Assembly (NCBI GenBank): GCA_022592435.1
Contig: JABYQS010000100.1
Span: forward strand, 1 to 64,000
Direction: 5' to 3'
Source of the DNA: Cerioporus squamosus
Lineage: Eukaryota > Basidiomycota > Agaricomycetes > Polyporales > Polyporaceae
Length of the DNA: 64,000 nt
A program made the position numbers and the translations under genes. Shown here piece after piece: positions 35,107 to 46,505 of this stretch. Within the stretch, counting starts at the first letter, position 1. The number at the start of each line of letters is the position of its first letter. The notes under the pieces are model-generated. The model worked only from the letters and a program-made list of their open reading frames with translations, did not search any database and was not told where the DNA came from.

Positions 35107-36717
35107 GTTTGATTGCTTCCTCGTGTTCCTTGTCGCGAGGGGCGCATGCAGCATGCATGCCGAGGAATGCGCCCGAGGCCGGCCTGCCCGCCCTATGGGG
35201 AGAGAGCGGGGGAGAGCGTTCGACGTATGGATATTGTGCACCCACACACTCGCAGCCCATCCACATCCACAGATCCCGTGTCACTGTATTTTCGAGTGTC
35301 GAGCGTGTCCCAGTACGTATAGGTTATAATTTTATCGTGATCCTGACGTGTACATTTCGCCCGCGGGCATCCGTTCCTTGATCTTCGTTCCAATTCTTCA
35401 GCTCCTTGTTCTTGTCTTGTCTTTGTCCTACAGCCTATAGCCCACTGGCAGTCAGTCTATGTCTGTGGTGATCCGTGGATACGTCGTTCCTGTCCCCCGC
35501 CCCGCCCCCATCCCACCACCCGTCCAGTACCCGTTCTTCCCTTCCCTCTCCGGCGCTGCCCCACCCTTCCGCCCTTCCCTGTCGATAGGTCCAGGCCCGC
35601 CCGCCCGCCGATGGCAGATGTTGTCCTGGTTGCTACGTACGCTTGCGATTCACTGTATGTGTAGTTTAGACCGTTTCTGTGCCGCCGTCGCCCACGCGGC
35701 CCATTGGACAATACTCTCATCTAGCGCAGTCTTGAGTGTCCCACGTCGGCTACTTCGCAGTTGGTCGGGAGTCGAGACCGTGGGTCGATAACCACCAGGT
35801 CCAATCAGGTTGCATAGCGTCTTCTTGCAGAAGAGTATCGCTTCGGCGCTTGTAGCGAATGGATCCCGAGGTCGAGGCCTCGGTGTTCCGCTGAAGATCG
35901 TTATGCCTTTTCGAAACGCCGGAATGAAGAGAGCCAGACTGCAGGCCCGCTGCAGGCTTATCAGCTTCCCAGAACTGCTGAGCGGCGGAGAGGCAGTCGC
36001 GAAGCGCAACGGAGGCCGCGCGTGACGCCTGGACTGCGCGCAGATTGAGCGGAGGAAAGAAGCATATGTTGTATGCAGCTTCGTCCGCGGCAGGGGCTGG
36101 TGCTGCTGGGTTGGCGGTGGGAGGGCAGGGGGATCCCTCGAGTGCGGACATGAATGGGAGAACGCGCTGAGCTGTTCCTGCGGGAAGACCGCGGGTGGGC
36201 GCCACGAGAATCGCTGGGTCTGGATGGGTGACGTCAGGGTGCTGTGCGAGCAAGGTTTTCGCTGCTCTCTGAGGAAGACGCGATGATTTTGTAGCGGGTC
36301 GACGCGGACGAGCAGTTGGCCTTGAGCTGGGCCTCGGCTGGCCACAGTATTGACACTATTGTGCGCTGCCATATCGGGACAGCCGGGACTTGCCGCGCGA
36401 ACGTAGTGGTAGTGGTAGTAAGTTCGGTCTGGCGTAAGGGTGGGGGTGGGCGAGGGGTGGGTATCGGACAGAGCTAGCGTCGCGACGGCCGAAGCCCTGC
36501 GTAAGTATTTGTATTTTGTCCGGGTCAGACTGCTCGCGCATGGGAGAAAGTGGGAGGGAGCATGGGCGCCTGCGGGGGAGAGCAAGATTTCGCAGTCTGG
36601 GCCTCGCCGAGGCTCCCGCTCTGAGCTCTCCATCATCCTCGCTCAGCCCACATATACCCTCTCGCCGTTTTCTCGCCGCCCCCTCGTCCCCTTCGAGCCC
36701 CATCCCGCCCCCGCGAC
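35107..36717. other. Intergenic region with one doubtful gene
   Basis: A 1.6-kb stretch between two plus-strand genes. A minus-strand candidate is listed separately (35750-36372). A TATA-like element (CATATA, 36651-36656) lies about 65 nt upstream of the TPA1 start. The rest shows no feature. Confidence 0.4.
35750..36372 (-). CDS. Doubtful hypothetical protein with an apparent frameshift
   Basis: A minus-strand frame starts at 36372 (MAAHNSVNTVASRGPAQGQL, then LLVRVDPLQNHRVFLRE). It would continue in another frame from about 36270 (AAKTLLAQHPDVTHPDPAIL, then APAADEAAYNICFFPPLNLR) to a stop at 35750. The two halves read like one soluble protein with normal composition and would need one indel at the GAGAG run near 36266-36273. 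I do not recognise a family. It could equally be chance open frames upstream of TPA1. Confidence 0.3.
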
Positions 36718-38888
36718 ATGACTAACAGGACCCATGACCGCTCCCCGCCGTCCCCAGAGCCCGACTCAGAGCCTGCGCTGCTCAAAAGGCTCAAGTCCAG
36801 CCATATATCAGACGCCGCCCCCAGCTCGAGCAGCGCGGACCCGACCCCGCACTTTGCACCGGACCTCTTTGGCCCGTCGAACATCCACCGCCTGCACACG
36901 GAGTACGACGGCTCTGCTCCGTTCAAGCATGCCGTGGTCGAGAAGCTCTTCCAGGACGATCTCCTGCAGCGGGTGAAGGACGAAGCTCTCGCGGAGCTCA
37001 GTTTCTCGGAGAAGGAGACGGACATCTACAAGGTGCGCATTTGTGGCTCTCTTGTATTTCTATCCGCTGCAGTCGCGAGCGTCGCGTAAATGTGTCAAAC
37101 CCGTTAATCACATCTTATCAGGTCTACCAAACCGGCGACCTCGCGTCCCTCTCGTACCTGACGGAGCAGCAGATCGCTCTCCTGCCGTCCCTCCTCACCC
37201 TTCGCGATGCACTGTACTCGCCCTTGTTCCGTTCGTTCCTCCGCGCCGTCACTGGCTGCGGCCCGCTCTCAGGGACGAAGCAGGACATGTCCGTCGTCAG
37301 CTACCGCAAGGGATGCCATCTGCTCAACCACGACGACGTCATCGGCACCCGCCGCGTCTCGTACATCCTCTACATGCCTCTCCCGCACTACCAAGGTTGG
37401 CAGGCGGAGTGGGGCGGCGCGCTGGAGCTGTACCCCGTGAAGATGGGTCCAGAGGGTCTGCCTGAGCCAGAACCCGTCCCTTCGAAAAGCATCCCCCCAG
37501 TCTGGAACCAGTTCATCTTCTTTGAGGTCCAGCCAGGGCACAGTTTCCACTCGGTCGAGGAGGTCGTCGTTGGCGAGTCCGAGGACGGCCGGCAACGGCT
37601 GAGCATCAGTGGCTGGTTCCATGCCGCTCAGCCCGGGGAGGAGGGATACGTCCCCGAGCCCCAGCAGGAGGTCAAAAGCTCCCGCGACCAGTTGGTGAGC
37701 AATCGTCCGATCCTGACGGCGAGATGACCGCTCACCGCCCGTGTCGACTTTCCAGGCGTCAACACAGACCGAGCTGAGAGGGTACCCGGATACGGTCGAC
37801 CCCCCACTCCCTGACGATCCGCTCTCGGAGGAGCACATATCGTTCCTGTCCGAGTTCCTGAACCCGGTCTATCTCCAGGCACGCACGATGAAGGCCCTCG
37901 CGGCCCGGTTCGTCGACGAGTCCAGCCTCGAGTTGCACTCGTTCCTCTGCCAGCCGCTCTCCGAGAAGCTGCGCGGCGGCCTGGTGGAGAAAGACGACCG
38001 GGACGGGCTCGGTCCCAACCGCCCGACGCGCATCCCGCCACACACCGCGGGCGGGGAGGGCGCGTGGATGCTCAAAGGGCCGCCGCACAAGTGGCGCTAC
38101 TGCACGCTGCGCCCGCTCGAGAGCAGCGGGCCGAAGATGGCGGTGAGCCCGCGGTGGGCGCACGCGGACGTGGACGACATCACGCGCAGTCTGCAGGAGG
38201 AGCTGTTCCCGAGCCAGGCGTTCCGCGCGTGGCTCGCGTGCGTGTCGAAGCTGCTGCCGGTGCGCTACTCGGCGGAGGCACGGCGGTTCCGGCCGGGGCT
38301 GGATTACACGCTCGCGACGAGCGAGGCGAAGGAGACGCGGCTGGACGTTGTGCTCGGGTTAACGCCGCAGGTGGAGGCGCCGGTGGACGCGGCGGCGAAT
38401 GGGCATGTAACCGGCGAGGAGAGCTCGCCTGTTGGGTGGCAGACGGGCGAGTGGGGAGGCTGGGAGGTATGTGGTCTCGGTTTTTTGCCCTTGCGTGATG
38501 TTGACGTCCGGCGCTGACATCCATTCTCTTCTCGCAGTGCTACATGGCTCCGCACGAAGAGGAGGACGACCCGGCGGTCTACCGTTCGGGATCGTCGAAG
38601 AAAAAGAGCGAGAACGGGAACGGCATCAACGGGAACGGCGTGAACGGCCACGCGGGCCAAGACGACGAGATGCACGACGAGGAGGATGAAGAGGACGAGG
38701 ACGAGGAGGACGGCACGCTGCTGACCGTCCAGCCGGGATTCAACCGGCTGCTGCTCGTCCTGCGCGACGAGGGCGTGATGCACTTCGTTAAGTACGTGTC
38801 CGCCGCCGCGGAGGGCTCGCGGTGGGACATTTGTGGCGAGTTTGAGATCGGGATGGTCCAGGAGGACGACTCTGCGGAAGAGTCATGA
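36718..38888 (+). CDS. TPA1: Prolyl 3,4-dihydroxylase Tpa1 (OGFOD1 family)
   Basis: An Fe(II)/2-oxoglutarate oxygenase that hydroxylates a proline of ribosomal protein uS12 and influences stop-codon readthrough and, in fission yeast (Ofd1), oxygen-dependent sterol regulation. The start is at 36718. The N-terminal catalytic double-stranded beta-helix begins FKHAVVEKLFQDDLLQRVKD. The metal-binding H-x-D is in HLLNHDDVIGTRRVSYILYM. The facial-triad distal His lies in FFEVQPGHSFHSVEEV, and the 2-OG-binding Arg region is RQRLSISGWFH. The C-terminal half is the degenerate second oxygenase-like domain (SEEHISFLSEFLNPVYL; KWRYCTLRPL). An acidic insert follows, and the end is at 38888. Four exons, frame intact. 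In yeast Tpa1 contacts eRF1/eRF3, and eRF3 is in this same window. Confidence 0.93.
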
Positions 38889-39172
38889 GTTTCCCCAGAT
38901 GGTGAGGGGCGCGCAGATGGTGCACATGTATCACTAGTCGTTTTGTCTTTCTTGTTTTGCTATTCCGCTTCAGTACACGCCTGCTGCGCGTCCTATGTTG
39001 CCTCACAGTGCTAGCGTCTCCGTACAAGTAGCTGTAGTATTGTCTGTAATGACATACCATGTTTGTTTGAACACCTCGGCGCTCCAGCATGCCAGGGAGA
39101 GCTAATTGCGTGCTGTCAAAGACGCACACATGTAACAGGGTTGTGCGGGCAGCCTGAAGTATAGACAGCAGG

Positions 39173-41015
39173 CTAGAAAACGATCTTCTTCCCCTGGCTG
39201 GGGACGATAGAGACGTCCTCGCGCCTCGCCATCGCCAGTGCGGCCCCGGGCTTCGAGCGCGGACGTGCTCCCTTGCCTCCCTTATCCCGCCCTCTGTCCT
39301 TGTAGTCTCCAGCATTCACACGCTGCTTCTTCGCCGGGGGACCCTGGCCCTCTCCCTCCTCTCCTCCATCCCCGCTACCTTCTCCTTCGTCCTGACGCGG
39401 TCGGCTCGGGCGCTCTCGCTTCGTTCCAAACTGCCTGGGTCTGCCCCTGCCTCGGCGCCCTTTTCCTTCTTCTCGCGCGGGGGCCCGCCGCCGCCTCGGC
39501 GGACGGCTTCTGGGGAGGCATATTCGACGACAAGCTTCCGCCCGTTGAGCTGGTGGTTCCGCGGGTTCGTGAGCGCGGCGGTCGCGTGCTCCGTGCTCGT
39601 GAAGTCGACGAAGGCCCAGCTGTTGGAGGGAATACAGATCAGCCATCATGGGACTGGAAAGAGAGTCCGAGATATGAAGCGCGATGCTGGTGCACGCTGT
39701 TTCACGGTCGCTGGTCGGATGTGTATTTGTATTTCTGCACTTTGCGCGCGGGAGTCAAGAACGCGTCGAGACGCGCGGAGACGAGGCTCGAACGCGGCTG
39801 CGCGTGTCTTTCCCCGCTTTCATCGCGTCTTTCTCGAGGCAAACTCAAAGAGCCATGCTTGAGCTAATCACGAAACATGCGGCGTAGTGTGATGCGTGAT
39901 TCCATTTCAGCGTTCCATCCCGATGGAAGTCCACGGTCACGAAAGCCTGCACGGACACAGGGCGGCTGGAGCTGACAATCTGAACGAGAGACGTACCCTT
40001 TGCACTTTCCGCTGTCTTCGAACGTTCCCAGACGAATCTTCCTGATCCACTTGTCGTTCTCCGTCCCGTCTGCTGCGGGCTCCTTCTCCTTCGCGCGGTG
40101 GGACTCGAACAGCTCGCGGATGGTGTCTTCCGTGGTCTCGAAACCGAGGTTGCCCAGGAAGAGCGTCGGCCCCGGAGGCTGCTTCTGCATGCTGAGGATC
40201 TTCTGCGCCGTCTTGCTGTGGCCCATCGACTTGGCGGCTGCACCGTCTGCACCGTCTGCTCCAGCCGTTGCTGCGGGACGTCCCTTGAAATCGTCGCCTG
40301 CATGGGAGCTTAGCCGTCTGCCCGTTCATGTGACCGTAGAATGCAGGACCAGGGGAAGACTTACCATCCTTGATGAGCAGACGTCTCCCGTCCAGTGGGT
40401 TTTCAGACATGGTGATAGCAACGATCTTCGCATCTGGTGAAGCAAAATCCACATATGCGAAACTGGAGGGCAGAAAGAAACCGATATATTGATTCGCAAC
40501 GAAGAACATGGGTGCGAATATGTCAACACTGACCCTCTATTTTCCTTCCTGGGGCCCTTCTCAGGCCCGCCCGTCGCCATCTTCATGGGCATGTGCACTC
40601 GCGTGATCTCGCCCACGCCTTCAAAGAAGGCTCTGAGCGACGCAGGCGTGGTCTTGAACGACAGGTTGCCGACCCATATCGAATTTTGACGTTTCGGGAC
40701 CTTCGAGGGAGGCAGCTCGGCGGTGTTCTGCACCTTCGCCTGGCCCTTCTTGCCGCTAGGTTCGTCTGCGCTCTTCGCTGCATGTTTCTCTTTCTTCTTC
40801 TGCCGCCGTTTCTCTGCGTGCGAGAGAACCTGTTCCTCTTCAGCCTCGGAACTGGTATCAGAGGCTGACTGGGAGCTTTCAGAGTCGTCGGAGTCGCTGC
40901 CTGAGGCGTCGTGGTCGGATTCGTCTGAGATCCGCTGTCTCTTTCGAGGGTGTGTAGATGTAGAGACGGAATTCTCCGAGTCGCTTACGCTGCTGGAAGA
41001 CGAGGAGGAGGCCAT
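39173..41015 (-). CDS. Two-RRM nucleolar RNA-binding protein (Nop13-like), one apparent frameshift
   Basis: The start at 41015 opens a Ser/Asp/Glu-rich low-complexity N-terminus with basic clusters (EKRRQKKKEKHAAK). RRM1 follows (SIWVGNLSFKTTPASLRAFF, then FAYVDFASPDAKIV across an intron). A linker follows, then RRM2 (PTLFLGNLGFETTEDTIREL, RNP1 FVDFTSTEHATAAL, LNGRKLVVEYASPEAVRRGG). The C-terminus is Arg/Gly/Lys-rich (GRRGRGRPRQFGTKRERP) and ends KKIVF at 39173. This order matches Nop13/Nop12-type pre-60S ribosome assembly factors. The RRM2 frame and the basic-tail frame do not match: near 39460-39472 a purine run appears one base short. Introns are 40-60 nt, except a longer one (about 39640-39990) splitting RRM2. 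Confidence 0.82.
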
Positions 41016-42711
41016 AATCGAGGGAAGAGTAAGAAGCTCGCACTGGGCAAAGTCAAGCGCTCGAGTGCACAACTTTCTTGAGTCCGAGATTCACGGCGTT
41101 GGCTCGGCAAAATCCGATGGCGTCGTAGATGCCTCTCTCAGCGGTGCGCGACTTGCGGTTAATCTCGACCATTCTTGCTCCAAGCTTGCTCTGATGACGC
41201 ATCCGGAAAGATACTTATTTATTGAGTGCGCGAACAAACCTGAGGCGCGCGTTCTGTGACGCTACGCCGTGCTGATGTTCGTGACACGACAGACCATATC
41301 ACGAAAGGTGATTAGAATACAACCCATTGCAGACCAGGGACATCGTGGACTTACCTATTGCATACAGACGGGTGCCGTACTGAATCGTGTCCACCAACAC
41401 ATCGATATCTCGTTGCAACACGCTCTTATCTGCATCTTACACATAGAGCTACATAGACCCGCACCGAACCAACGAGGAACGTAACGACCCGAATGCTGTC
41501 GACAACGTATGTGATTGCTACCCCATGTCATCCTCTCGGTCCCGCCATCTCATGGCAGACGGCCTGGAATGCTCGAGCTTTGCTCTTATCATAAGGTCTG
41601 TTCACGAATCTTGCGAAGTCTCGCTGCATGTGGACTAGGGAGCCCGGAGACCGCCATATCGACAAGGAGATATCTCCAAAGGCCGAGTTCGCCGCGACGT
41701 GCGAATGCGAGGCGCACCACGAGGCGTCCTCGGGGAGCCGGGATCCGTAGAACAAGGATGCGATTGACGGCACTTTTCTCAGAGCATTCTCGCCGCTCAG
41801 ACTCGCCTCCAGGCTGCTTGATCAGAGAGACAGGATTGATGAGCGCACCCGGCGAGACTCTTCCTGTCTCATGCGAGCTCCTTATACCGACTGGCGCGCG
41901 AGTCTAGCACCCGGCAGCTCCAAGGGTCTTCTGTCATGGCCACGGATAGGCTCAGAATGATAGTGTCAAGACCGACATCAAAGGTGAGTTATACTTCAAG
42001 CTGCTTCCAACACATCTCAAGGTCTCATGGTCGACCCTTCCAGATACAGATTCCGACTGCCTTCGTGGTCGGAACGCCGCTGACTCCGACCCATCATCAT
42101 GGGTGGAACGGGTCCCCTTTGAGCCACGATGGCTGCGGCGACACGACGGCTTTGAGTGGGAACAGCGTGCGAGAGATGCGGCGTAGCACAAGGTCTAGCG
42201 AACATGCATTTACGTCCGAATGTTCTGTGAGTGACTATCGACCTTTTCATGCAGCGCTCTGAGACGCACCTCTTTGTGCCTGACTGATTAACTTCACCGT
42301 GCTGCGCGCTGGTGTTGTAGCATAGCCTGGACTCATGCTGGTGTGCGACAGGCCTGGCCAAGCATCCCGGGACAAGAGAGGTCGGTACGCGAGGAGTTGT
42401 TCTTCACCCAACAGGTTAGCTTCAATTCTATCTTTAGCTCTGACGTATATTCACCTCGTCCATGTTGTGCCGAAGACATTGGACGCTTCCTCAGTTCCTC
42501 GCGCCTTCGCGATACGACGGACTACCATTGCGTCGGTATCATTCGAAACTGCGCTCATCCGAGTGTAGAAGCCGTACCGGTCCCGACGCCTGTCAAGCAC
42601 AAGCCTGGACCGCACCCCGCTTCAGCCATGGTGCCATTTCATGGCGTCCCAGCCCATCGGGTGAGTTTCCGCATGGTCTCGAGGGAGGAGCGCACAACTC
42701 GGACGTCGGCT

Positions 42712-42722
42712 TTATCTGATAA
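42712..42722. promoter_or_regulatory. Palindromic GATA site TTATCTGATAA (iron-regulator type)
   Basis: An exact match to ATCWGATAA, the element bound by fungal iron-repressive GATA factors (Urbs1, SreA, Fep1, Sfu1). It is embedded in a full palindrome and immediately followed by a further GATAA. It lies 284 nt upstream of the ferric reductase start codon. Binding is inferred from the motif and the target gene. Confidence 0.7.
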
Positions 42723-42775
42723 GATAATCCGACTCTACCCGATCGGGAGAGATGCGATTACGAGCGCGCTTCATC

Positions 42776-42786
42776 TTATCAGATAA
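42776..42786. promoter_or_regulatory. Second palindromic GATA site TTATCAGATAA
   Basis: The exact reverse complement of the site 64 bp upstream, again matching ATCWGATAA. It lies 220 nt before the ferric reductase ATG. The pairing of two perfect sites suggests cooperative binding by a two-finger GATA repressor. Confidence 0.7.
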
Positions 42787-42936
42787 CACCGGCATCTGAT
42801 CTTTTCGAAGAGATTACAGGAACCTTGATCGAGACGTCGAACCGGCACTCGTTCATGCGGTCCTGCAGCTCACTCAGACTCGAGCAACGATTTTCCTCCC
42901 TATCCCCCTAGAATAAAATAAAGTCATGCAGTGGCT

Positions 42937-42944
42937 ACATATAT
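42937..42944 (+). promoter_or_regulatory. TATA-like element of the ferric reductase
   Basis: ACATATAT is located about 60-70 nt upstream of the chosen ATG (43006), downstream of the two GATA palindromes. Position-based inference. Confidence 0.35.
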
Positions 42945-43005
42945 CCTGCGGTGCCGAGAGGCCAAGAAGCTGCGACCCGCCCCCCGACCAGCAGTCCTTC
43001 CCGAC

Positions 43006-45765
43006 ATGTCCAGCCATCACGCGCACGGCTCCGACTCTACTGCTGCTGCAGCTTTTAGCAGCTCGGCCATAGCCGTTGCGGCATCATCGACGGCTGCGAG
43101 AGCCGCTGGGCATGCGGCCTCGTCGACGGCTGCACAAGCCTCTGGGCATCACGGTGGTGGTGGTGGACACTCCTCCGTGAGTCTCAGTCTTGGCCGTCCA
43201 TGCGTCTTGGCACTTGGTCTAACCTCCCCTTCTTTGTAGAGCCACCCCGAGGACGTATGGTACGGTATCCTTGCCTTACTTGCTTTGGCGACTATCGCCA
43301 ACGCGTGGTATCTGGCTTGGGTCACATACCGCCGGTATCGGTCGCGTCGCGGCACGTTCCAGAATTCCACGAAGACTGCTTCGCCCGACGGGATGCGAAT
43401 GATGTCTCTGCGTCGCGTTCCGCATGCTATCCTCTCTGCTTCGCGTATCGTTGGCTTCAGGTGGCGCATCCCGGGGCTCGAGCTCATGATAGTGGAGGTG
43501 TTGTTCACGGTTGCCTATCTGGGCGCTTGCCTTGTGTGGTGTTTCGCTCCTGGTCAGTAGTCTACCTCGAGGTACCAACGCGTCTTGCTCATCTGGTTGT
43601 TCATGCAGTCGACGGCCTTGCATACCCTACCAACCTTACGGGAAAGTCATGGGGCACTAGGACCGGCATGATGGCCACGATCCAACTTCCGTTCGTTGTC
43701 TTGCTTGCTATGAAGAACAATGCCATCACGTGTGAGTTCTTTTACTTGTCGTCAACAACGTCCTGTCTCATGCTACTTCAGGGCTCACCGGCATTGGTCA
43801 CGAGAAGGCAAGTGAACACAGGCCACATTGTCTATTTTTATCCGCTAATGCTCGCTGTAGCTCAACCTAATGCATCGGGTCATCTCCAGATGCGTCCTGG
43901 TCCTGACATGGCTGCACTTTGGTGGCATGTAAGCTTCAGTGACTTCTCCTTCATATGTTCTCACCACTGACACGTTATCTGTAGGTATATACGCTCGTAA
44001 GCGGCTTGTCGATGTTTCTACCAAGTTCTACTGAGTATAACCTCATCCTTGCAGCCCGGCCAAGTTGATCAACGAGGGTTACAAGATCGCTGGTCTGGTC
44101 GGGGCCGTAGCACAGACCATTACGACTCTCATCTCCGTCAAGTGGTTCCGGCGACGCTTCTACGAAACCTTCTACGTCAGCCACGTCGTGCTCATCCTGT
44201 ACGTCCCCACCCCCCTTCCTCCCGCCCCCGTCCGTACCAGTAACCACGGTCCCCGACCTCTTGCATTACAGAATCTTCCTCGTTTCGGTACACGTCCACG
44301 TCGTGCCCGTCCGCTGCGACAAGTACATCTGGGGCGTGTGGGCGATCTGGCTCCTCGACCGGCTCTCCCGCGGATGTCGCTACATCCTCCTCAACTTCGT
44401 CCTGCGCCCCTCCGGCCCCAGCTCCAGCTCCGTCGCGCGCATCGAGACCATCGGCGCCGACGCGCTCCGCATCACGCTCCGGCGGCGCATCCCCGGCGGG
44501 TGGACGGCCGGCCAGCACGTCTTCCTCGCGTTCCCGTCGCTCGGGCTCCAGTCGCACCCGTTCACGATCGGGAACATGTGCGACCCGCGCCCGGGGAGGG
44601 CGGAGGCGGAGATGGTGTTCATCGTGCGCGCGATGCGAGGCCAGACGAGGACGCTCATGGACCGCGCGGAGCCGACGGGCTGCTGCGAGCTCCCTGCGAT
44701 GATCGACGGGCCGTACGGGCACCCGGAGGACATACGTCCGTTCTCGACTTGCGTGTTCATTGCTGGTGCGTTGAGGCGGCCTAAGCCATGGTCTAGGTGT
44801 GTGGTCATGGCGCATGGCTGACCGTGTGGTTCGATGTTAGGTGGTACGGGCGTCACGTACACCATTGCGCGGATGCATCAGCTGTTCAGGTGAGCATCCT
44901 ACGCGCCCCGATGTATGTTTTGCTGGACAGCGAGCTTACTATGCACACCTGCGTGTCAGAGACGTCACTGCTGCCGACGCATGTGCGCAACGCGTCGTCT
45001 TCGTCTGGGCCGTCCGAACACAGAGTACGTCCCTCACCAACCTCCTCCACCCCCCCCTCTCCCACTGACTGTGGATCCTCCCCCGACCCATTCTAGCCGA
45101 ATACGAGTGGATCGCCGCGGACCTGGAGAAGATCCTCACCGAGGCGCCCTCGTCCATCTCCCTGGCCGTTGACATCTACCTCACAGGCGGGAGCCGCAGC
45201 GCCGAGAACGCCCTCGGCGCCCTCCCGACGCTCTCCAAGGACTTCCTGCCCGACATCGAGAAGGGGTCCCTCACCCCCGTCTCGGAGAGCGGCTCCCCTA
45301 TGTCCAAGACGCGTCCCGGATCCGCCTCGGGCTCGGATTCGGGGTGCGAGACCCCAGTGATACCGGATACCCCGGGCACGCTCAAGAAGCCCGACGCGGC
45401 GTACTTTACCTCCGGAAGTACGACACCTACGGAGTGCCTGCCCGCGGACGGCGCGTTCGCGTTCGTCCAGGGCTCTGGGCACTTAGAATACGGCGTGGTA
45501 GGCCGGACGTGTATAGGATCCTCGAGGAGGAGGTCACGGCGTCGCGGGGCGCCGTGGCGGTCGACGGTGCGTCCTGTTCCGTGTCTGTGCGAGCGAGGGA
45601 TCGGTTTGCGGAAGTTGATCTGGGTTTGTGCGTTCGACAGTGTCCGGCCCGGACCGTCTCGTCGCGGACGTGCGGCGCGCGCTGTGTGCGCCGTTTGCGG
45701 GGCCGGTCGCTGCGCTCAAGGGCGCGCCGACGGTCATGCTGAGCGTCGAGCAGTTCCGGATGTGA
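43006..45765 (+). CDS. Ferric/cupric reductase, transmembrane (FRE family), one apparent frameshift
   Basis: A plasma-membrane flavocytochrome that reduces extracellular Fe(III)/Cu(II) with cytosolic NADPH. The start at 43006 gives MSSHHAHGSDSTAAAA and a His/Ala/Gly-rich exoplasmic N-terminus. Helices follow (YGILALLALATIANAWYLAW; ELMIVEVLFTVAYLGACLVW). Heme-ligand histidines lie in LTGIGHEKLNLMHR, LTWLHFGGM, FYVSHVVLI and LVSVHVHVVPV. The FAD-binding motif is SHPFTIGN, and the NADPH motifs are GPYGHPE and IAGGTGVTYTIARMH. The end is EQFRM at 45765. At least nine exons, including a 12-nt micro-exon (43985-43996) and a GC-AG intron (43808-43860). Near 45491-45500 the frame slips one base before GRPDVYRILEEEVT, probably an indel. 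Two iron-type GATA palindromes upstream suggest repression when iron is ample. Confidence 0.9.
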
Positions 45766-46505
45766 CCGCTCCCGGATGCAAGTTTGCACTTAGCCTTCTT
45801 CCAACCTCGGACCTCCCCTCTTCCCCTCCCCCTTTAACCCCCCCCCCCCTCGCATGCTTCCGTTTAGACTTCAAACTCCAGACTTCACGAAGACATCGGA
45901 CGAACACCCTCACGAAAAAAATGACCAACGCTGAGCTGTAAGGGCACGAGGCTGTTGGGATGTGACATGATATGATACTATTACATAGATGCGTTGCTGG
46001 CTCTAGACGTGTTGACGATTTGGCCTGTACGATGATGTCTCTTTTCTGTTCTTACGCTCATGGTCGACTCAGACGAAGCTCCACGGTAGATCCGATGTTG
46101 TATGACCTTGTAGAGAACGCTTCGACTCAACAGAGCTTCCCGAGATTTGAATGAACGGCTCTGCGGCGTGCGCTCGCACGACTGTACCTGTAGGCTGTAG
46201 CCTGTCATGACGTGCTTCACGGTACGATTGCGTGCGACAGCACGTCAGGGTACAAGGCCAAGGCGTGTTCTATTGCGGACCCATTAGATAGACTCAGAGC
46301 GTCCGTGGATTGCAAGTAAGTATTCAAGCAGATGCGAAAGCGACTAGATAGGCCTAAGATACAGTGGCAGATGGTATGAGCGAGCGTGGAAGCGAGACCC
46401 GACAAGCCACCGTGCATCGTGCATGCATGCACGGTGGCGGGTGAATGATACATATTCGTGAACATCATGGGCGAGAGCGAACAGTCAATGCAGGACCGCC
46501 AACCT
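45766..46505. other. Convergent intergenic region
   Basis: 3' flanks of the ferric reductase and the second RCF2-like gene. It includes a C homopolymer at 45838-45849 and alternating GCATGCAT near 46420. No gene recognised. Confidence 0.5.
45838..45849. repeat. C12 homopolymer
   Basis: Twelve consecutive C residues in the 3' flank of the ferric reductase gene. Length in such runs is often unreliable in assemblies. Confidence 0.9.

Larger units (their letters stand above)
41016..43005. other. Long divergent intergenic region (2 kb)
   Basis: Upstream DNA of the Nop13-like gene and the ferric reductase. Open frames here lack coding character. The right end carries two palindromic GATA sites (42712-42722, 42776-42786) and a TATA-like element, listed separately. 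Confidence 0.45.

Noticed and set aside
35650..36636. Continuous 328-codon minus-strand frame
   Set aside because: Composition is random-like (Pro/Ser/Arg-rich) over most of its length. Only a sub-segment combined with another frame looks protein-like, reported as a doubtful gene.
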